NCBI GenBank assembly: GCA_029449235.1
Contig: JANATG010000020.1
Location: 620,001-684,000 of the forward strand
Source of the DNA: Linnemannia schmuckeri
Taxonomy: Eukaryota; Mortierellomycota; Mortierellomycetes; Mortierellales; Mortierellaceae
Direction of reading: 5' to 3'
Length of the DNA stretch: 64,000 bases
This document shows, piece after piece, positions 35,102-47,854 of this stretch. Below the pieces are notes generated by a model. The model was given only the letters and a program-made list of their open reading frames with translations. It had not been told where the DNA came from and did no database searches. Both the position numbers and the translations under genes were made by a program. Positions within the stretch are counted from its first letter, which is position 1. The number at the start of each line of letters is the position of its first letter.

Positions 35102-36022
35102 TGCTTTGTAAAAGTTGATGTGTGTGAGTGTGGATGAGAGTGTGTTGACCTTCGAAAGAGTGGGAGACAAAGGGATGATGAGAAGACAAGAGAGAGAAGA
35201 GAAAGAAAAAAAACGTCAAGGGGCAACAAGGCAAAGTAAAATAAGTACGCAAAATCAAGGTCCAGTCCCCGGGGGTTGGCCAGAGGAGTGGGAGTCAAAC
35301 ATGACAACCTTATCCGAGAACAACAGGGAGAGCGAGTCGACGACGACCAACCCTCGGTCAAAAAATGGATATGAATGCTCATCCCTAATTCATTCATCCC
35401 GCTGCTCATACTCACACATATACACGCTCTCAGTCCCACCATCTGTCTTTTCTCCCATGAGCCATCTTTCTCCTCGGCAGTGCCCCTTCCTTCCTCGACC
35501 ATGCCATGCACTGCCCATGGACTAAGCCAGATAGATCATTGACCAACAAAAAAGAAAAAAATTAAGAAACACACACAGCAAAGAAAGGACGTTAACGATA
35601 CCTTCTTGATTTTGAAGAGAACATTGGAAAGCATGACGATCGCCCTTACTGCACCACTATTAAACTCAAGGCATACCATACAACCCCCTTCGCTAGCACC
35701 TACGATCCAGAACCATCCTAAGAAAACTTTCCATTTGTCGCGACCGGACGCGAGCGCGTAATTGACAATTGCAAACGGAACCACCGCTGCGCGTTTGCTA
35801 CAAATGACCGTTGATTCAAATGGTCTGACGTAACGGTCCATCCGCTTTCGTTTTTCTTCTTTTCTTTATTCGTTTCTTTTCTTTTCTTTCTTCCTTCTTT
35901 CCTCCTATATTACATATTCATCTCACATTCTTCCCACACTTTTTTTCACTTTCCCCCTATCCTACACTCTCTCAACGCCAACACTCCCACGACCCTACAA
36001 CCCACAACACAGACACGCAAAA
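35102..36022. promoter_or_regulatory. Divergent intergenic region, Hsp70-like (-) and Fmp46-like (+)
   Basis: These 921 bases separate two divergent start codons. The Hsp70-like side is A/G-rich on the + strand (35150-35240). The other side is T/C-rich (35860-35980). No TATA box is clear. The open frames here lack coding character. Confidence 0.4.
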
Positions 36023-36585
36023 ATGTCATTCCGTCTGCCAAAATTCCCAATGCTAACCCTCTTCCACAACCCATCCTCCAAGGTGTCCACCCAAGCCCTC
36101 TCTCTCCTCCGCCAAGCGTCCATCAGTCACAAGTTCGACATCGACCTCATCGACTCCACAACTACCGCCCCTACCCACCAACAAGTCTCTTCTATCGTCG
36201 AGTACCTTGGTGGTGGTGCAACGGGGTGTGGGCAAATCCTGGAGCAAGGGGCACCAAAGGCTTCGACGGTCGGGGAGGTACAAAAGATTCTGGATGCTAA
36301 TCCAGGGTACTTGAGACGGCCGCTTGTGGTTGATTGGAATAAAGGCAAAGCTGTCATCGCCGATGTAAGTTCCCTTTTCACTTGATTTGGTTTAATTTGC
36401 ATTATGGGATACATGGTGATCGTGTGTGCATTGGTTTCTGTGGGAGATATCATCATTTTGCATTTCAAGTTTGCCTTGGTCTAATGCGCATTTTCTTGCT
36501 CTCATTTTTTCTTTTTTTTTGATGATGTGAATAGCCCGCGTCAAGAGTAAACGAGATGGTCAAGAATGTGGGCGACGAAGAGTAA
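36023..36585 (+). CDS. Fmp46-like thioredoxin-fold redox protein (DUF1687)
   Basis: This is a 130-residue protein in two exons, 36023-36364 and 36535-36585, with a GT-AG intron and no phase shift. The N-terminus LTLFHNPSSKVSTQALSLL and the closing LRRPLVVDWNKGKAVI match the fungal DUF1687/Fmp46 family, putative mitochondrial redox proteins with a thioredoxin-like fold. Only one Cys is present (ATGCGQILEQG), so there is no CxxC pair; single-Cys forms are usual in this family. The first residues (MSFRLPKFPML) could serve as a short mitochondrial signal but are not a strong one. It converges on the KY-type gene with 256 bases between stops. Confidence 0.8.
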
Positions 36586-36841
36586 CTCGGGAAAGAGGCG
36601 ACCATTGAGCAACAGCAACAACAACATCATCATCAAAACAACGACCACAACTAAAAAGTAACAAGTAACAGACAACACGAACGAAAAACAAGCTCTATGG
36701 CATTGAAATAAAAATATGCATTGGAAAATAAAATCTTATTATGATAAAAATACTATAAAAAAGGTATACAAAGGAAAGCCCACTCAACTCGACAGCCAAG
36801 GAGGACTCAAGGACAACAAAACGAGGGTCCAGGAGACTCGA

Positions 36842-39059
36842 TTATTCGGCGTCAAAGACGGCAGCAAAGCTGAAGCCGTATTCAGAGGTCATGTTAACAA
36901 TCTTCCACTGACCGGGTGTCAGCACCTTAGTGATCTCGAACAAACCAGGCTTGACCTGAGGCAACCTCTCGGGCATGCCACCATCGGGAGCTTGCACAGC
37001 CAGCGCTGGAGTGACGCCCTTTTGGACATCAAAGACACGGACACGGATCACCTGCGACTGGTTCTTCTTGACCTTGGCGTACAGGGGCTCCAGGACAGAG
37101 AAGGCAAAGCCCTGGACGACATACTGCTGCAACAAGGGTTTCGATGCCTTGCCGGGTCCGTCGTTGAAGACACGGAATCCCAGGATCTGGGGGCCGTTCT
37201 TGGTCTGATCACCGCCTGGAGGCCATCCAAAGACGTTGAGCTCGCCGGACCCACTCGAAGGGCACCAGCACTTGATGATCATCCAGACATAATTCTCGTC
37301 CTCACGGAGCCATTGACAGACCACAGGCAGAGACTGACCCTTCCAGTTCAAGCGGGCCACAATCTTGCCAGTTGCTCCATCCGAGGGACGCTTCTTCAGA
37401 CGGAGTTCGGCCTCGACATAGTCGTCCTTGGTGCGGATCACCTGACCACGGTTGCGACCGGCCAGCTTGATACCAAGATCCCAAGACTCGGGCTTGATGG
37501 CAGGGAGCGTGCGGAACACGTTCTCGTGGATTGGAGGGTCCAAGAACTGCTGCTCGGGTTTGTTGGGCCAGTGGGTATAAATCAGACGGTTGGGACGGAG
37601 CAAGAAGAAGAAGGGCCTGAACAGCTTCTTGAACGAGCGGGTTCCAAGATCGCAGACACCAGCACCCCAGGTCGAGTCGATCAAGAGGTACTCGCCATGG
37701 ATCCTAACGGCATTCCAGGCGTGAGGGCTTCCAAGACGGTCATCTCCAATCTGGACATCGACACCACGGGCAACACCAACAACCTTTTGAACCTGAAGAC
37801 CAGCAGGCTCGGCAAGGGCGATGAACAGGTTGGCGTAACCCTCGCAGACAGCCTTGCGGGTGCGAAGAACATACTCGGGGCCTTGCTCACCATAACGTCC
37901 GCTCATAAAAGCGGGAACATCGTAGGCAATATTATTGGCAATCCAAGTAAAGATGGTGCGGAGTTGTGAGATCTTGTTGCCCTTACAAGGAGAGGTCAGG
38001 TAGTGAGACAGGCTGGAGATGGTCGCTGCCTCGCCAGCGGGGCAAGCGCGCGCATGGTTGTCCTCGCGAGAAAAGTCAATGTTTTCTGGTTCCAACCTCG
38101 TGCCTTGAAAGGTCTCTGCAAGCAAAGGCTGGCTCTTCCTGCAAGTAGCGATTTCATGTAAAAAGCGAAAGTGCGTAGAGAACAGAGAAAGAGAAGGTAA
38201 AAGGAGATTAGAATAACAAATCAGGGAGTATTGACATGGATATGAACAAAGGGGGAGAACACTCAGAGGGGGAAAGAGAGAGTGAATGTACACGGAAAGA
38301 GTACAAGAGGCGTAAACGTGTGGGTGTACAAAGGGCAAAAGAGGAACAGCAGGTCGATCGGGGACAAACAGATGTGCTGCTAGTTTTTTTGTTGTTGTGC
38401 AGCTTTGTTTAGTGTCACACTTACTTGAGTTGGGCGATGGCATCGTCGGGTGCATCGCCTGAATGCGTAGTGGTCTGTTTGACCACCTTACCGTTCTGGG
38501 ATGTTGTAGTAGTAGTGGTGGTAGAATGGTGCTCAACGGGAGGTCTGTTCAAGGTGGCCTGCTGCATCTTTTCGGCGAGACGGTCCAAGGGACCATCATC
38601 GCTCTCGAGGCGGATTGTCTGAACAGGGACTGGCTGAGGTGTTGGCTGGGGTCTTTGTTGCTGCTGAGGAATGGGAGCGGGGATGATGGTAGGTCGTTGC
38701 TGTTGTGGTTGTTGCTGCTGGACAACGACGGGTGGCTGTTGTTTGATGGTAGATGTTCTCTTGGGGGTATCGTCATTACGGAGGACATGTTTCTTCAATG
38801 TCGAGAAGAAGCCGCTCTTGCGCTTCTCTGGTGGATCCTGAACAACGTGACTGGGCTGAGGACGGGGTTGTTGTTGAGGTACACTAGGTTGGGCTGGCTG
38901 GCGGTTGTCATTAGCGGGTTGCATCGCCGGCTTGGTGGTGGTGGTGGTAGTGGTGATCCTGGTGGGCTGACCAGGGGCTGTGACAGTCGTGACGACGGTG
39001 GTGACACCGTTGACGGTTGACGTCTTGGTGGTGGTCTTTGTTCCGGGGATTGGGTTCAT
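36842..39059 (-). CDS. KY-type transglutaminase-like domain protein
   Basis: The gene encodes 643 residues in two exons, 38425-39059 and 36842-38138 (coding order), with a 286-base GT-AG intron. Residues 1 to about 211 are low complexity: Thr-rich at the start, then Gln/Pro-rich. Residues from about 230 form a transglutaminase-like cysteine protease fold as in kyphoscoliosis peptidase and fungal cytokinesis proteins. The triad can be read as Cys near 309 (KAVCEGYANLF), His near 352 (SPHAWNAV) and Asp near 364 (LIDSTWGAG). About 200 further residues resemble the beta-rich tandem domains of KY proteins. Whether it is an active enzyme is unknown; many fungal members are thought to be scaffolds. 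A minus-strand TATATAAAG at 39173-39181 lies about 115 bases upstream. Confidence 0.85.
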
Positions 39060-39172
39060 AGTCGGTGTAGTAGTATGTGTAATAGGTCGTCAGGGACGAG
39101 ATGGAACGCTGATAACGAAATGGGTATATGGAGAGGAGGTTAATGGTTTGTCAGTTAGGGAACGGAGACATC

Positions 39173-39181
39173 CTTTATATA
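39173..39181 (-). promoter_or_regulatory. TATA box of the KY-type gene
   Basis: On the minus strand TATATAAAG stands about 115 bases before the ATG at 39059. Confidence 0.55.
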
Positions 39182-41333
39182 CAAAAAAATGCTGGTTGTC
39201 CACAGCATGGAAGGATAAAGAACGCCCAATTGACTAATGCAATGCCTCCCTTTGTCATTCTTGCCATGGTCATGGGCAAATATCGTGCAGCGACCATTGT
39301 CTGTTTTGCTCACTCAGCAACCCGGAACAACCAAGCAGTAGCAGCAGTGGTAGTGGCAGCGAGAGGGTAAATGGGACCGTCCTTCCTGCGTCATATTTGC
39401 CCTTTCTCGCACTCTCTCTCTCACTCTCATATTCACCATTGTTCATCATATCCCAAAGAGCTTGGGTCCTCTTGTTTCATATCATTGTTGCTGTCATAAT
39501 CATCATTTTCCACATCACTTCTAAGGCAATAAGGGTTGTTTGTTTTAGGCCGTCGGTCGTCATTAAAAAAAGTTATCTTCTCGCACGTTCTCACTGACTC
39601 TTTCTTTTTTTCCCTCTCTTTTTGATTTTTAACACCCTTTTTTGTTCTAGTGCGGATAAAATAGTGGTAGAAAGGTCGAGTGAAGGGGGAGTAGGGTAAG
39701 GGGTGCAAAGGGAGAAGGAAGAGAAGAGAGGTGCAAGAGGGTCGTGAGATGTCCATCACTGAGGTTAAGTGTCCTGAAGGGTAGTTGGTCGGGGCGTAAT
39801 GAGACAATTGGAACGCTACTTACTGGGAAGAAACCGAGCTAGAGGGGGTGAAGGCGAGAGGGTTAATGAATGAAGAAAGCTCTGGCTGTTACTGAGAGGA
39901 GAATGAAAAAGAAATAAAAGGGGGAACAACAACGAGAAATGAGAACTGTTGTTGCGAATGGTATACAAAGGAGGAGTAGAGGATGAGGTATGGAGTGGAC
40001 TATGTAGTAACGAGAGTGAAGGGAGAAAGGGGAAGAGCGGGTATACAGGGAGTGGTAAAAGAGAAGAGAAGAGAAAAACAAAAAGTGAGAGTCTGGAAGG
40101 TGACAGTTACGCGAGAAAAGGAAAAGACTGAAAGGGCGTGGGCGAGAACAGTGAGTAGCGAGGAGGACGAGAGACGAGAACGAGATGTACAAAAAAAAAA
40201 AAAAGGTAAAAGTGAGAGCACCAAGAAAACGAGGAAGGTAAGCAAAAGTCAGACAAAGGGAGAGAAGACGGAAGGAGGAGAGGAAAGGGAAGTAGGCGTA
40301 GAAAGTAACTGAGAGCAAAGGGCAGAAGCCAGAAGGGTATTGGGGACGATATTCGGACAAGGTGGTTGTTATTGTTGTTGTTGTTGTTGTTTGTTGTTGA
40401 TGAAAAAAGGGCTGAGGGGATGGATGGTCTTTTATACAAAGAATAACGAACAATTGAATGCATTGGAATTGAATAGGAGGATGGGAGGATGGGCAATGCT
40501 ATTCATTCAATGGTGAATGCAAACAAGAATTTTTGAAAGGGTTTGTTTGAAATAGAGTCGATTTGATGCCCCATGGACCAGCATCATGGGCCCATGGTCT
40601 CAATGGTCTCAATGGTGAGGATGCTCTCCCACTCCCACAATTGATTACATGCACAAACAAGGCAGGGCAAAGAGCACAAACAAGGCAGGGGTAATCATTT
40701 ATTCGTCTCTCTTTGTCTTTTCTTTTCGTTCTCTTTTTCTTTTCTTTTCGTTCTCTTTCCCTTTTGGACCAACAACAACAGCAACGACACATAAGTACCA
40801 CTGTGGGTGACTGAATGAGGTATCCCATTACCGCTCTTTTTCTGTGGAACGTGGTCCACAACAACACTTCTCGACACATCCGGAGAACGAAAAAAGAGCA
40901 AGGCCCTCTCTCTTTTCTTTTCTTCTCTTTCAGTCACCCTGTCACTCTCTCTCTCTTGCTGACTCTGCGAAGAGGAAGAAGGGCGCAACAAGGCAGCAAG
41001 ATCAGTAATGCGAACAAACCCCCTTCTATATCCTACTCCATTCATTCATCGCCATTTGTTTACTCCCTTGTAAACAAAAGTGAGCAGGGGAATAGCTCAA
41101 CCCTTTTTTAATTTTTTTTTTGGCCTGTTGTCCCTCCATCTATGCATGCCACAACACAGACATAGACATAGGTATCATACCATACATAGACAGACAGATG
41201 ACTGGTTCAAAAGCACCACACTTTGCATCCATGCTGTCTTCCCCCTTCCCCCCATCCCATCGTCCTTCCCCCGATTTTTCATTCGTTCATTCAATCATTC
41301 ATTCATGCCATAATTTTTTGTTTTGTTTTAACT
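39182..41333. other. Intergenic: long purine-rich block and GTT repeat
   Basis: The + strand from about 39660 to 40315 is strongly A/G-rich, so the minus strand is C/T-rich upstream of the KY-type gene. A (GTT)n microsatellite lies near 40359-40399. A tandem pair of AACAAGGCAGGG... copies lies at 40657-40690. I find no supported coding frame. Confidence 0.45.
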
Positions 41334-41578
41334 ATGTCAGGGGATTGGGGCTCAAGGTCCCTTGGCACTTTTATTTCTTCGTACAAAAGGCATTATGATG
41401 TCGCCAATGATGAAGAAGCTTTGTTGATGTGAGTATTAGAATACCTTAAATTGTGAAAAGACGGGTTGATCGATTAACAATGAGTGGCTTTTCCTTTCCT
41501 ATACTTTTTTGCGAAATCCGCGGTCAATGTAGAGGAGCGTCTGTATGTTTCTGTGCCGGACTTTTCATTAGGACATAG
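41334..41578 (+). CDS. Candidate 46-residue two-exon small protein
   Basis: An ATG at 41334 opens MSGDWGSRSLGTFISSYKRH and continues acidic (YDVANDEEALL) to a GTGAGT donor at 41429. The acceptor at CAATGTAG (41525-41532) joins in frame to a short exon, 41533-41578, encoding GASVCFCAGLFIRT and stop. The product would be a soluble N-terminal half with a short hydrophobic end. I do not recognise it. Support is limited to the splice signals and reading frame, so it may be chance. Confidence 0.22.
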
Positions 41579-44500
41579 ACAAGCAATTTGACCCACTCTT
41601 GCCCCTTCTTTGCTATCGCAGTACATGCTTGCTTTCATGAGAAAAAAGCCGGAGTACTTTTTCCCATATTATTATTTTCTCCGAGGCTTTCTTTTTGTTT
41701 TTGGCTGTATTCTGCCTGGCTGGTTGCCGAGATGGATGTGTACGATAATTCTTAAGGCGACAACGGGCTCCTTTTATTTTTTTGACTTCCTCGTACTACG
41801 GCCTCGTTATTTTGCTTTTTTTGCTATGTTTTCGAACAATCATACCGTACAAGGAGACATGTTTGCCATAGAGTGAAAAAAGGGAGAGGCTACAAAGAAG
41901 AGGAGGGACAATGCTATCCTAACCTACTGAATAGGCAGCGCAACAACCAATCAACCAATAGAGTCAGTTCCAAACTTAAAATGCAACAACAGTTTGCACA
42001 TGGTGGTTCAAGTCCTTGCAGAAAAGAAAAGGTTCTATGAACGTGTTTTTCTTTCGTTCGTGTTCATGGTGGTGATTCTTTCAGGGTAATCAGGTACGTC
42101 TTTTTGCCCCTTCTCCTTTCTACCTTCTCGTGTTGATGAAGACAAGGAAAAAATTCTATTAGCTGCTTGACTCATCCTTTGTCGTCTCAAGGATCGAAAT
42201 CTGCATGTGCATAGTGACATGCAATAGTCTGGTAGGACAGACATGGTGGTGGCATAGAAAAGTCGACAGGAAATTTAGGTACAGGACGTGAAAAAAGGAA
42301 TCGGACTAATGGGAGAGTGAGGCTTTTTTCTGTGTATGCGCATTATTGATACCCTTTTTTCATTTTAAGAACAAAAGAATAAGGGAAAGAGCAGGGTGTG
42401 AAAGGTAGGGACAGAAACAAATGTTATTAGGGAAAGGGAGGTAATTAGGGAGTAAGGCAGCAGCAGCGGCAGCAGCGGCAGCAGCGGCAGGCAGGAACGG
42501 GGGAAATGAAAAAAGGAAACAGGAAGAGAAGAGAGCATAGCACGGATCAGGGACATGGTGGAAGGTAGTACAAGGACAGGCACAGGTACACAAGATAGGG
42601 GCGTCATTATCGTCTTGAATACCGTCATCTTTGGACTGGGGTACCAACCAAGCCCTTTAATGCGTTCATATCGCATTTTTTTTTTTTTTTTGAGAGAAAA
42701 ATATTATCACAAAGCAAGAAGAAAGAGAGAGAAAGAAAGGGAGGGAGGCACAGCTCCTCCGCGTAATTCCCATTCCAGTGTCTACTTTTGACCAGTGATT
42801 AATGATCAATGATGAATGACCACCCTGACTCGCGATTCGTGGCTCCGCGTCTCTGATCGTGTTTTGGTTGATGGTGAAAAGTGATGGTGATAACACATGC
42901 CTTGACCCTCTCTCTTTTTTTTTTGTCTGCGTACTTGCTGCACCTGGATTTTTTTATATTTTTTTTACTCGCCATAGAAAACCCCAGACAACTGATGCTA
43001 ACCTAATCCTAGGCAGCTCATCTGCTGTTCTTTTGTTGTTTGTGCACTATTTGCTCGATTGTTTGCTTTTTGCTGCTGAAGGTGGCATGCATCAATTCGA
43101 CACACAAAGAAAACAGCACAAAAATGGCTGACCGCTGAAGTGCAACTAACTATGCCTTGTAAACAAATGCAATCGAACCCGCAAGCAATGCTAGAAAAAG
43201 AGAGAGTCGAGCACTGTTCTCTTCTTTCTCAGTTTGTACTCCCAAGTAGCCATCAGAAAAAAAAAACAAATTGATCTCGCTCAACACGACTTCGTCTTCT
43301 GTACTCGTTTTTTTTCTGTCATGTTACCCCGTGGTCAGTCGGAGACTGCAACAGCAACCAACCGTCTCCTACCTTCCTCCCTTTCTTCATCTGCCTGTTG
43401 CATTGTAGAGTATGAAGAATCTGGCCCTTTTCTGTTGTTTCAATCAAAGAAATAAACGTTTTTTCTTTACCCTGTCACTCACTGTACGTTACTGCCACTC
43501 ATCTGACCAACAAAGGGCAATTGACGTCTCTGTAATCTCGAATGTACAACGCTGCCGTGCTTTGGACACTACGCTACGCTGCTACTACCTCACCAAGGCA
43601 GCCGTTGAACCTTTTTTAGTTATCCTCTCCCCTCCCTCTACCGCCTTCCTTTCTTTGTCGTGACGACAAAATAATACACAAAAAGGGCAGAGATAACTAT
43701 TATTACTCCAAGGCAATCTCCTTCCCTCCAAAGTCCAAACCTCCTCGTTTTTTGGGTCAGCGATTTGTACTTTGACCAATCGCTCTTTATTTGCTGCCTG
43801 GTGTTCCTTTTGGAGTACGAAAACAAAACACAAAAAAAAAAAAAAGCGTGTGAATCTAGTCTTCGTTGACGGAAATGCCGGATTGTTAGCAAACAATATA
43901 AGACCAATTGAAGGCGAAGAAGACAAAGAAGAGAGAAACGAAGACGAGAGAAACAAAAAGAGAGCGAGAGAAAACATAGATTCGTTCTGTCCCGTCCTTT
44001 CTGCGATAATCGTCCTACTGCCCAAACCAAGGAAAAACACAGAAACGAGCAAGGGGATATATCTACAAGATTGAAAGTCCTCCTCTCTACCCCCCTTTTT
44101 GTTTTCTAGCCCTTTTGGTATGGACTGAGTAAGCAAGATTCCCAGCATTCATGGGTTTCACCAGGACAGAGCTATCCCTGCTTTGTAGGAAGGAGTTGTG
44201 CGGGAAGGAATTGTCTTCCGTCTTTTTTTGTCCCACGTTGCCTGTTTCTCTTACACACTTTGTCTCCCCTCAGTTGGTCACCAGACGAGCTTGAACAAGA
44301 AAAAGTATCCGAGGGCGAGTGGTAGTTACACAGAGTACACAAACACATCCCATTCCTAGCTTCATCCTCATCACTGTTCTCTTTTCTTATTCCACCCTCT
44401 CCCTCGGTCTCTCTTCTTCTGTCTGTCCCTAGACTCTCTCTCTCCTTCTTGTTCTCTTGTTCGCATCGTACTCGTTCACACCGTACTCGTTAGTTTCTCA

Positions 44501-44658
44501 GTCTTTTCTCTCTCTTTTCCTCTCACCCCCTTCTTCCCGTGGTGTCGTCCGCGACACTTTTCTTTTTGGATAACCGAAAACTAGCCCAGCCTATCCTTTT
44601 CTCATCTTTCTATCTCTCTGCACCCCCCTTTGTACCTTCTGTCGTACAAAAGAAAATA
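41579..44658. other. Intergenic with microsatellites; no supported gene
   Basis: A frame at 41610-41876 is open but its hydrophobic, Phe-rich translation reflects T-rich DNA. A GCAGCG-type repeat lies at about 42461-42490, an A/T-rich region at 42676-42692, and an A run near 43834-43845. The + strand is C/T-rich from 44340 to 44540. Confidence 0.4.
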
Positions 44659-44733
44659 TGCCGAAAAAGCCGGATGCACGTAACAAGCAAAAGGGGCAAA
44701 GGATTGGCCCAAGACCCAAGGAAACAATCTAAT
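44659..44733 (+). CDS. Candidate 24-residue basic micropeptide
   Basis: After about 200 bases of C/T-rich sequence (44340-44540) and a further mixed stretch, an ATG with AAT before it opens a frame rich in Lys and Arg: MPKKPDARNKQKGQRIG, then PRPKETI and TAA. It resembles in size and charge ribosome-associated micropeptides but matches none I know. It could instead be an upstream ORF of an unseen transcript. Confidence 0.2.
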
Positions 44734-46987
44734 TTGCTCAGTACATGCAAGCAACCCTGCGAGGAAAAGAGGAGAGACGACAAGGACTTGTGATACTGGT
44801 CTCATCATGTAGAAGGATATGGCAATAGCAATAGGTACGCAATCGAAGAAGGATGCAGACACAAGTTTACACAAAAGGAAAAGGGTGAAGAGGGTAGGGT
44901 CTGGGTTGAATATTATTAGGGGGAAGGTGCAGCAACAGCATCACGACTCAGGAGCATCAGGAGCATCAGGAGCAATCAAAAATGAGCTAGCCTTAGGATT
45001 TATGCCTTCTGTTTTGCCATGCCAAATTCTCGATTCTCTCTCAATGCCTTGTTGCTGTTCAATATAACTGCTTCCTCTTTTCTACATGTATTAGGATGAC
45101 TAAAGACTATGCTCAACCAGCCAGGGGTTGAAAGGGAGGAAGGGACTCCGATCGCAGTACAAACCAACAAAGGATCATTTGCCTACATACATGAATGCAG
45201 TGAGACTAACAGCACTTTTCCTATTTTTTCCTACATGCTCGCGTTGCTATTCAGGAGAGGAGCACGTAGATGAGAGATAGAAGTGGAGAGTGAGAGAGAA
45301 AGCTCTAGGAAGCGCCACGAGGAATCTACAGAAACGTGCACTCTAGGGAGAAACGCGCGGTAAGCAACTCGCTGTTGAACATCTCGGTGTTGAACGTATT
45401 GAACGAAAGAAGTGCTTTGGTCGTCGAAACCAATCATCAAACCCAACAACAACACACAAACCAACCCAAAAGACCTCCAAGTATGCTAAAAAAAGACCAC
45501 CACGTTTGCGTGTCAGCCACCCTGTGGCCGTGTCTGTGCGCCTTGTCCCGTTCACTCCTTTTCTCATCTTTTTTTTCTTCGTTGGACTTCGCTCTGTATC
45601 TCGCTATGATCCCCCTTGCACTAGACTACGTATCGCAAATTCACATATCTTTTTTTTTCTCAGCCCCTCACTAGTCTCTTGTCCATCCTCGCCTTCAGGC
45701 TTAAGCTGTGAAAGGACCATTGGCCGGACCAATGGTCACTCATCCGGCATATCCTTGGCCCTTCTAGCCTAATGGAGACAACCCACTTTGGTTTTTTGTC
45801 GCAGGGGTCGATGCTATGCAAGTCTACGTAGTCTAAATACATACATGCACACTCCCCCATTCCCAGTTCAATGTCGCTTCCCATCTATTTCATCCTGCGT
45901 AACCATTGACTCCCTTTCCCCCCCCCTCTTGACCCCCTCTTTCTCTATGTCAAGGGAGTGAGTGATGGAAGATATGAAGGAGTTTGTACCTCTTTCCCTC
46001 AATGACTCCCTCCCCTCTCCCCCTCGATCTGTCCTTTCATCTTTCTTTCTGCGCTGCTCCTGCTCCTACTTCTAAACCTGCTTTCGCTATCGCTCGCCAT
46101 CACCCCTCTTCCAACAACACTCGCAACCTTTTCTTGAGGTCTTGGATCTCACCACTTTCGTGCGTTAACGCGGCTGCTTCTCGGCAAGCTCATTTTGACT
46201 CAACCACTCAAAACCACCACCACAACAACCCATATCATCGTCATTGTCATGCTTCAATCTCATATGAGCGACCTGAGTACCTTGCTTTGTTTGTTTGTTT
46301 GTTGTTTGCTTTGTGTTTCGATTCTAGCAAATTTTGAATGCTTTGGTTCGCATGGATGATGCATTGCCCTTATCGCAGTATTTACTCCAGCAGAGATTCT
46401 TGTGACCTTCTTTTTCCACATCAAAAGTCGACAGCACGGAACAAGGTTGGGACAGCAAAAATCATAGCCCTTTTGGCCTCTGTTGTTTTGTCATAATATG
46501 CTACTCTCTTTCTTTTCTCTGCTCAGATGTTCCATTAGAACGTTCCTCTCTGACAAACCGAACACATAGCCTGTTGACGTTGTTACTGTTATTGTCGTTG
46601 CTGTGTGTGATTTGGGTTTTCAGGACTCGCGATTGCGTGTAGGAGTAATTTGCCACTTCTCGAATTTGTCACAAATTCTGTTGTATGTAGACGATGGTCA
46701 GGTATCGGACGATGATGAAGGTGTTGTAGGAGCTGTGAGGGTTCTTTGATCAATTTGTCCTGTAGTTGTAGTGAACTCAACAACGAATAAGGTGGCAGCA
46801 TACATGATAAATCAATTCTATTGGTTCATGGAATCTAATGTGGCGGTGCTCCTTTTATCTTCCATTTTTTTTGTTCACTTTGGCCAGCCACATCCTGTCG
46901 TACACCTCGGACAAGTACCAGTTCCCACTTTTCCGAAGGAAAACATTATTAGCTGTTTCTTCTCTTACTTTCCTACACCAGAAAGCT
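44734..46987. other. Intergenic; no supported gene
   Basis: Mixed-composition sequence with short open frames of poor coding character. A direct triplet AGGAGCATC is repeated near 44950-44975, and a (TTTG)n microsatellite lies near 46284-46303. Confidence 0.4.
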
Positions 46988-47152
46988 ATGCCCCTGCGAA
47001 ATCCTTTTAATCACTTCTCCAAGAGCGACGATACAAAAACGACGGGAAGTAACCGTCCGACGTACACCTCAAATGCTGCCTCAACTGCTATTAACAAACG
47101 CAAAAGACAACCCTCAAGTTTCCAACCAGGCCCACTTCCTCCCTCTCGTTAG
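46988..47152 (+). CDS. Candidate 54-residue basic small protein
   Basis: The frame starts MPLRNPFNHFSKSDD and ends QPGPLPPSR then TAG. Composition is Ser/Thr/Asn/Pro with Lys and Arg, unlike the Phe/Leu-rich frames that come from T/C-rich DNA here. Its start (MPL, basic, then Phe-rich) resembles the 96-residue protein that begins 867 bases downstream. No function is known to me. It may be a 3' exon, since a C/T-rich stretch precedes it. Confidence 0.35.
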   Translation: MPLRNPFNHFSKSDDTKTTGSNRPTYTSNAASTAINKRKRQPSSFQPGPLPPSR

Positions 47153-47854
47153 CAAATTTCTCTATTCATCATAGCTACAAAATAAACAACGACCTCATGA
47201 TGCCCGCACTGCTATCCATTTTGTTTGTTTGTTATTCTTGCTGCTGTTGCCGGTAGTGGTTGTTTTCAGCCTCCCCTGGGCAAGGCAAGCAATTGCACTT
47301 GTCTTGTTCTCGGAAAGCGCATCCGTCCATCGTCAAGCTCTCTCAGCCATTTTCTTGGGGTTTCGCCCTTTCGTCTTTCGCGGAACTTCTAAACAGAAGA
47401 ACGCTATGGCTGAGCCCTTGTTCTTGTCCTTGTCCTTGTCTTACATTCTCCTCCTGTTTAGGTGTCATTTTTGTTGTTTATGCTCTCTAAACATGAGCGC
47501 CAACCTACTTGATCATGAGAAAACAAGGAAAAAAAGTAAGGTGCAGTGTGTCATTGTGGCGCTCGTCCATGAGGAAGGAAGAAGATTAGGAGGCAACCTC
47601 CAATTCGGTCGACTTTTGTTCCCGGAAACAGTGACCGGTGCATAAGAAAAGGACTACATAAGAGTGCCTGCTCCCCCTACTTGGTAGTATCAACCTCACA
47701 ACTCACCTTTTCCTTTTCTCGCTGCACCAATACAACAACACCACTGCCGCTGCCGCCACCATCTCACTCATATCCACACATATCATATACCCTCACTCAC
47801 CCACCTCTACAACACCCTAACGCCGCCCACACCTACACCTATATCGCATACATA
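47153..47854. other. Spacer and leader upstream of the 96-residue protein
   Basis: The region is T-rich at first and then C/A/T-rich with CACC and ACAC repeats from 47700 to 47850, like other leaders in the window. No coding frame is convincing. Confidence 0.4.

Noticed and set aside
41610..41876. 88-codon frame rich in Phe and Tyr
   Set aside because: It begins at TTG, reflects T-rich DNA, and lacks a clear splice partner.
42004..42014. GGTTCAAGTCC, a perfect match to a tRNA B box
   Set aside because: No A box at the right distance and no cloverleaf can be drawn from the flanking 90 bases.
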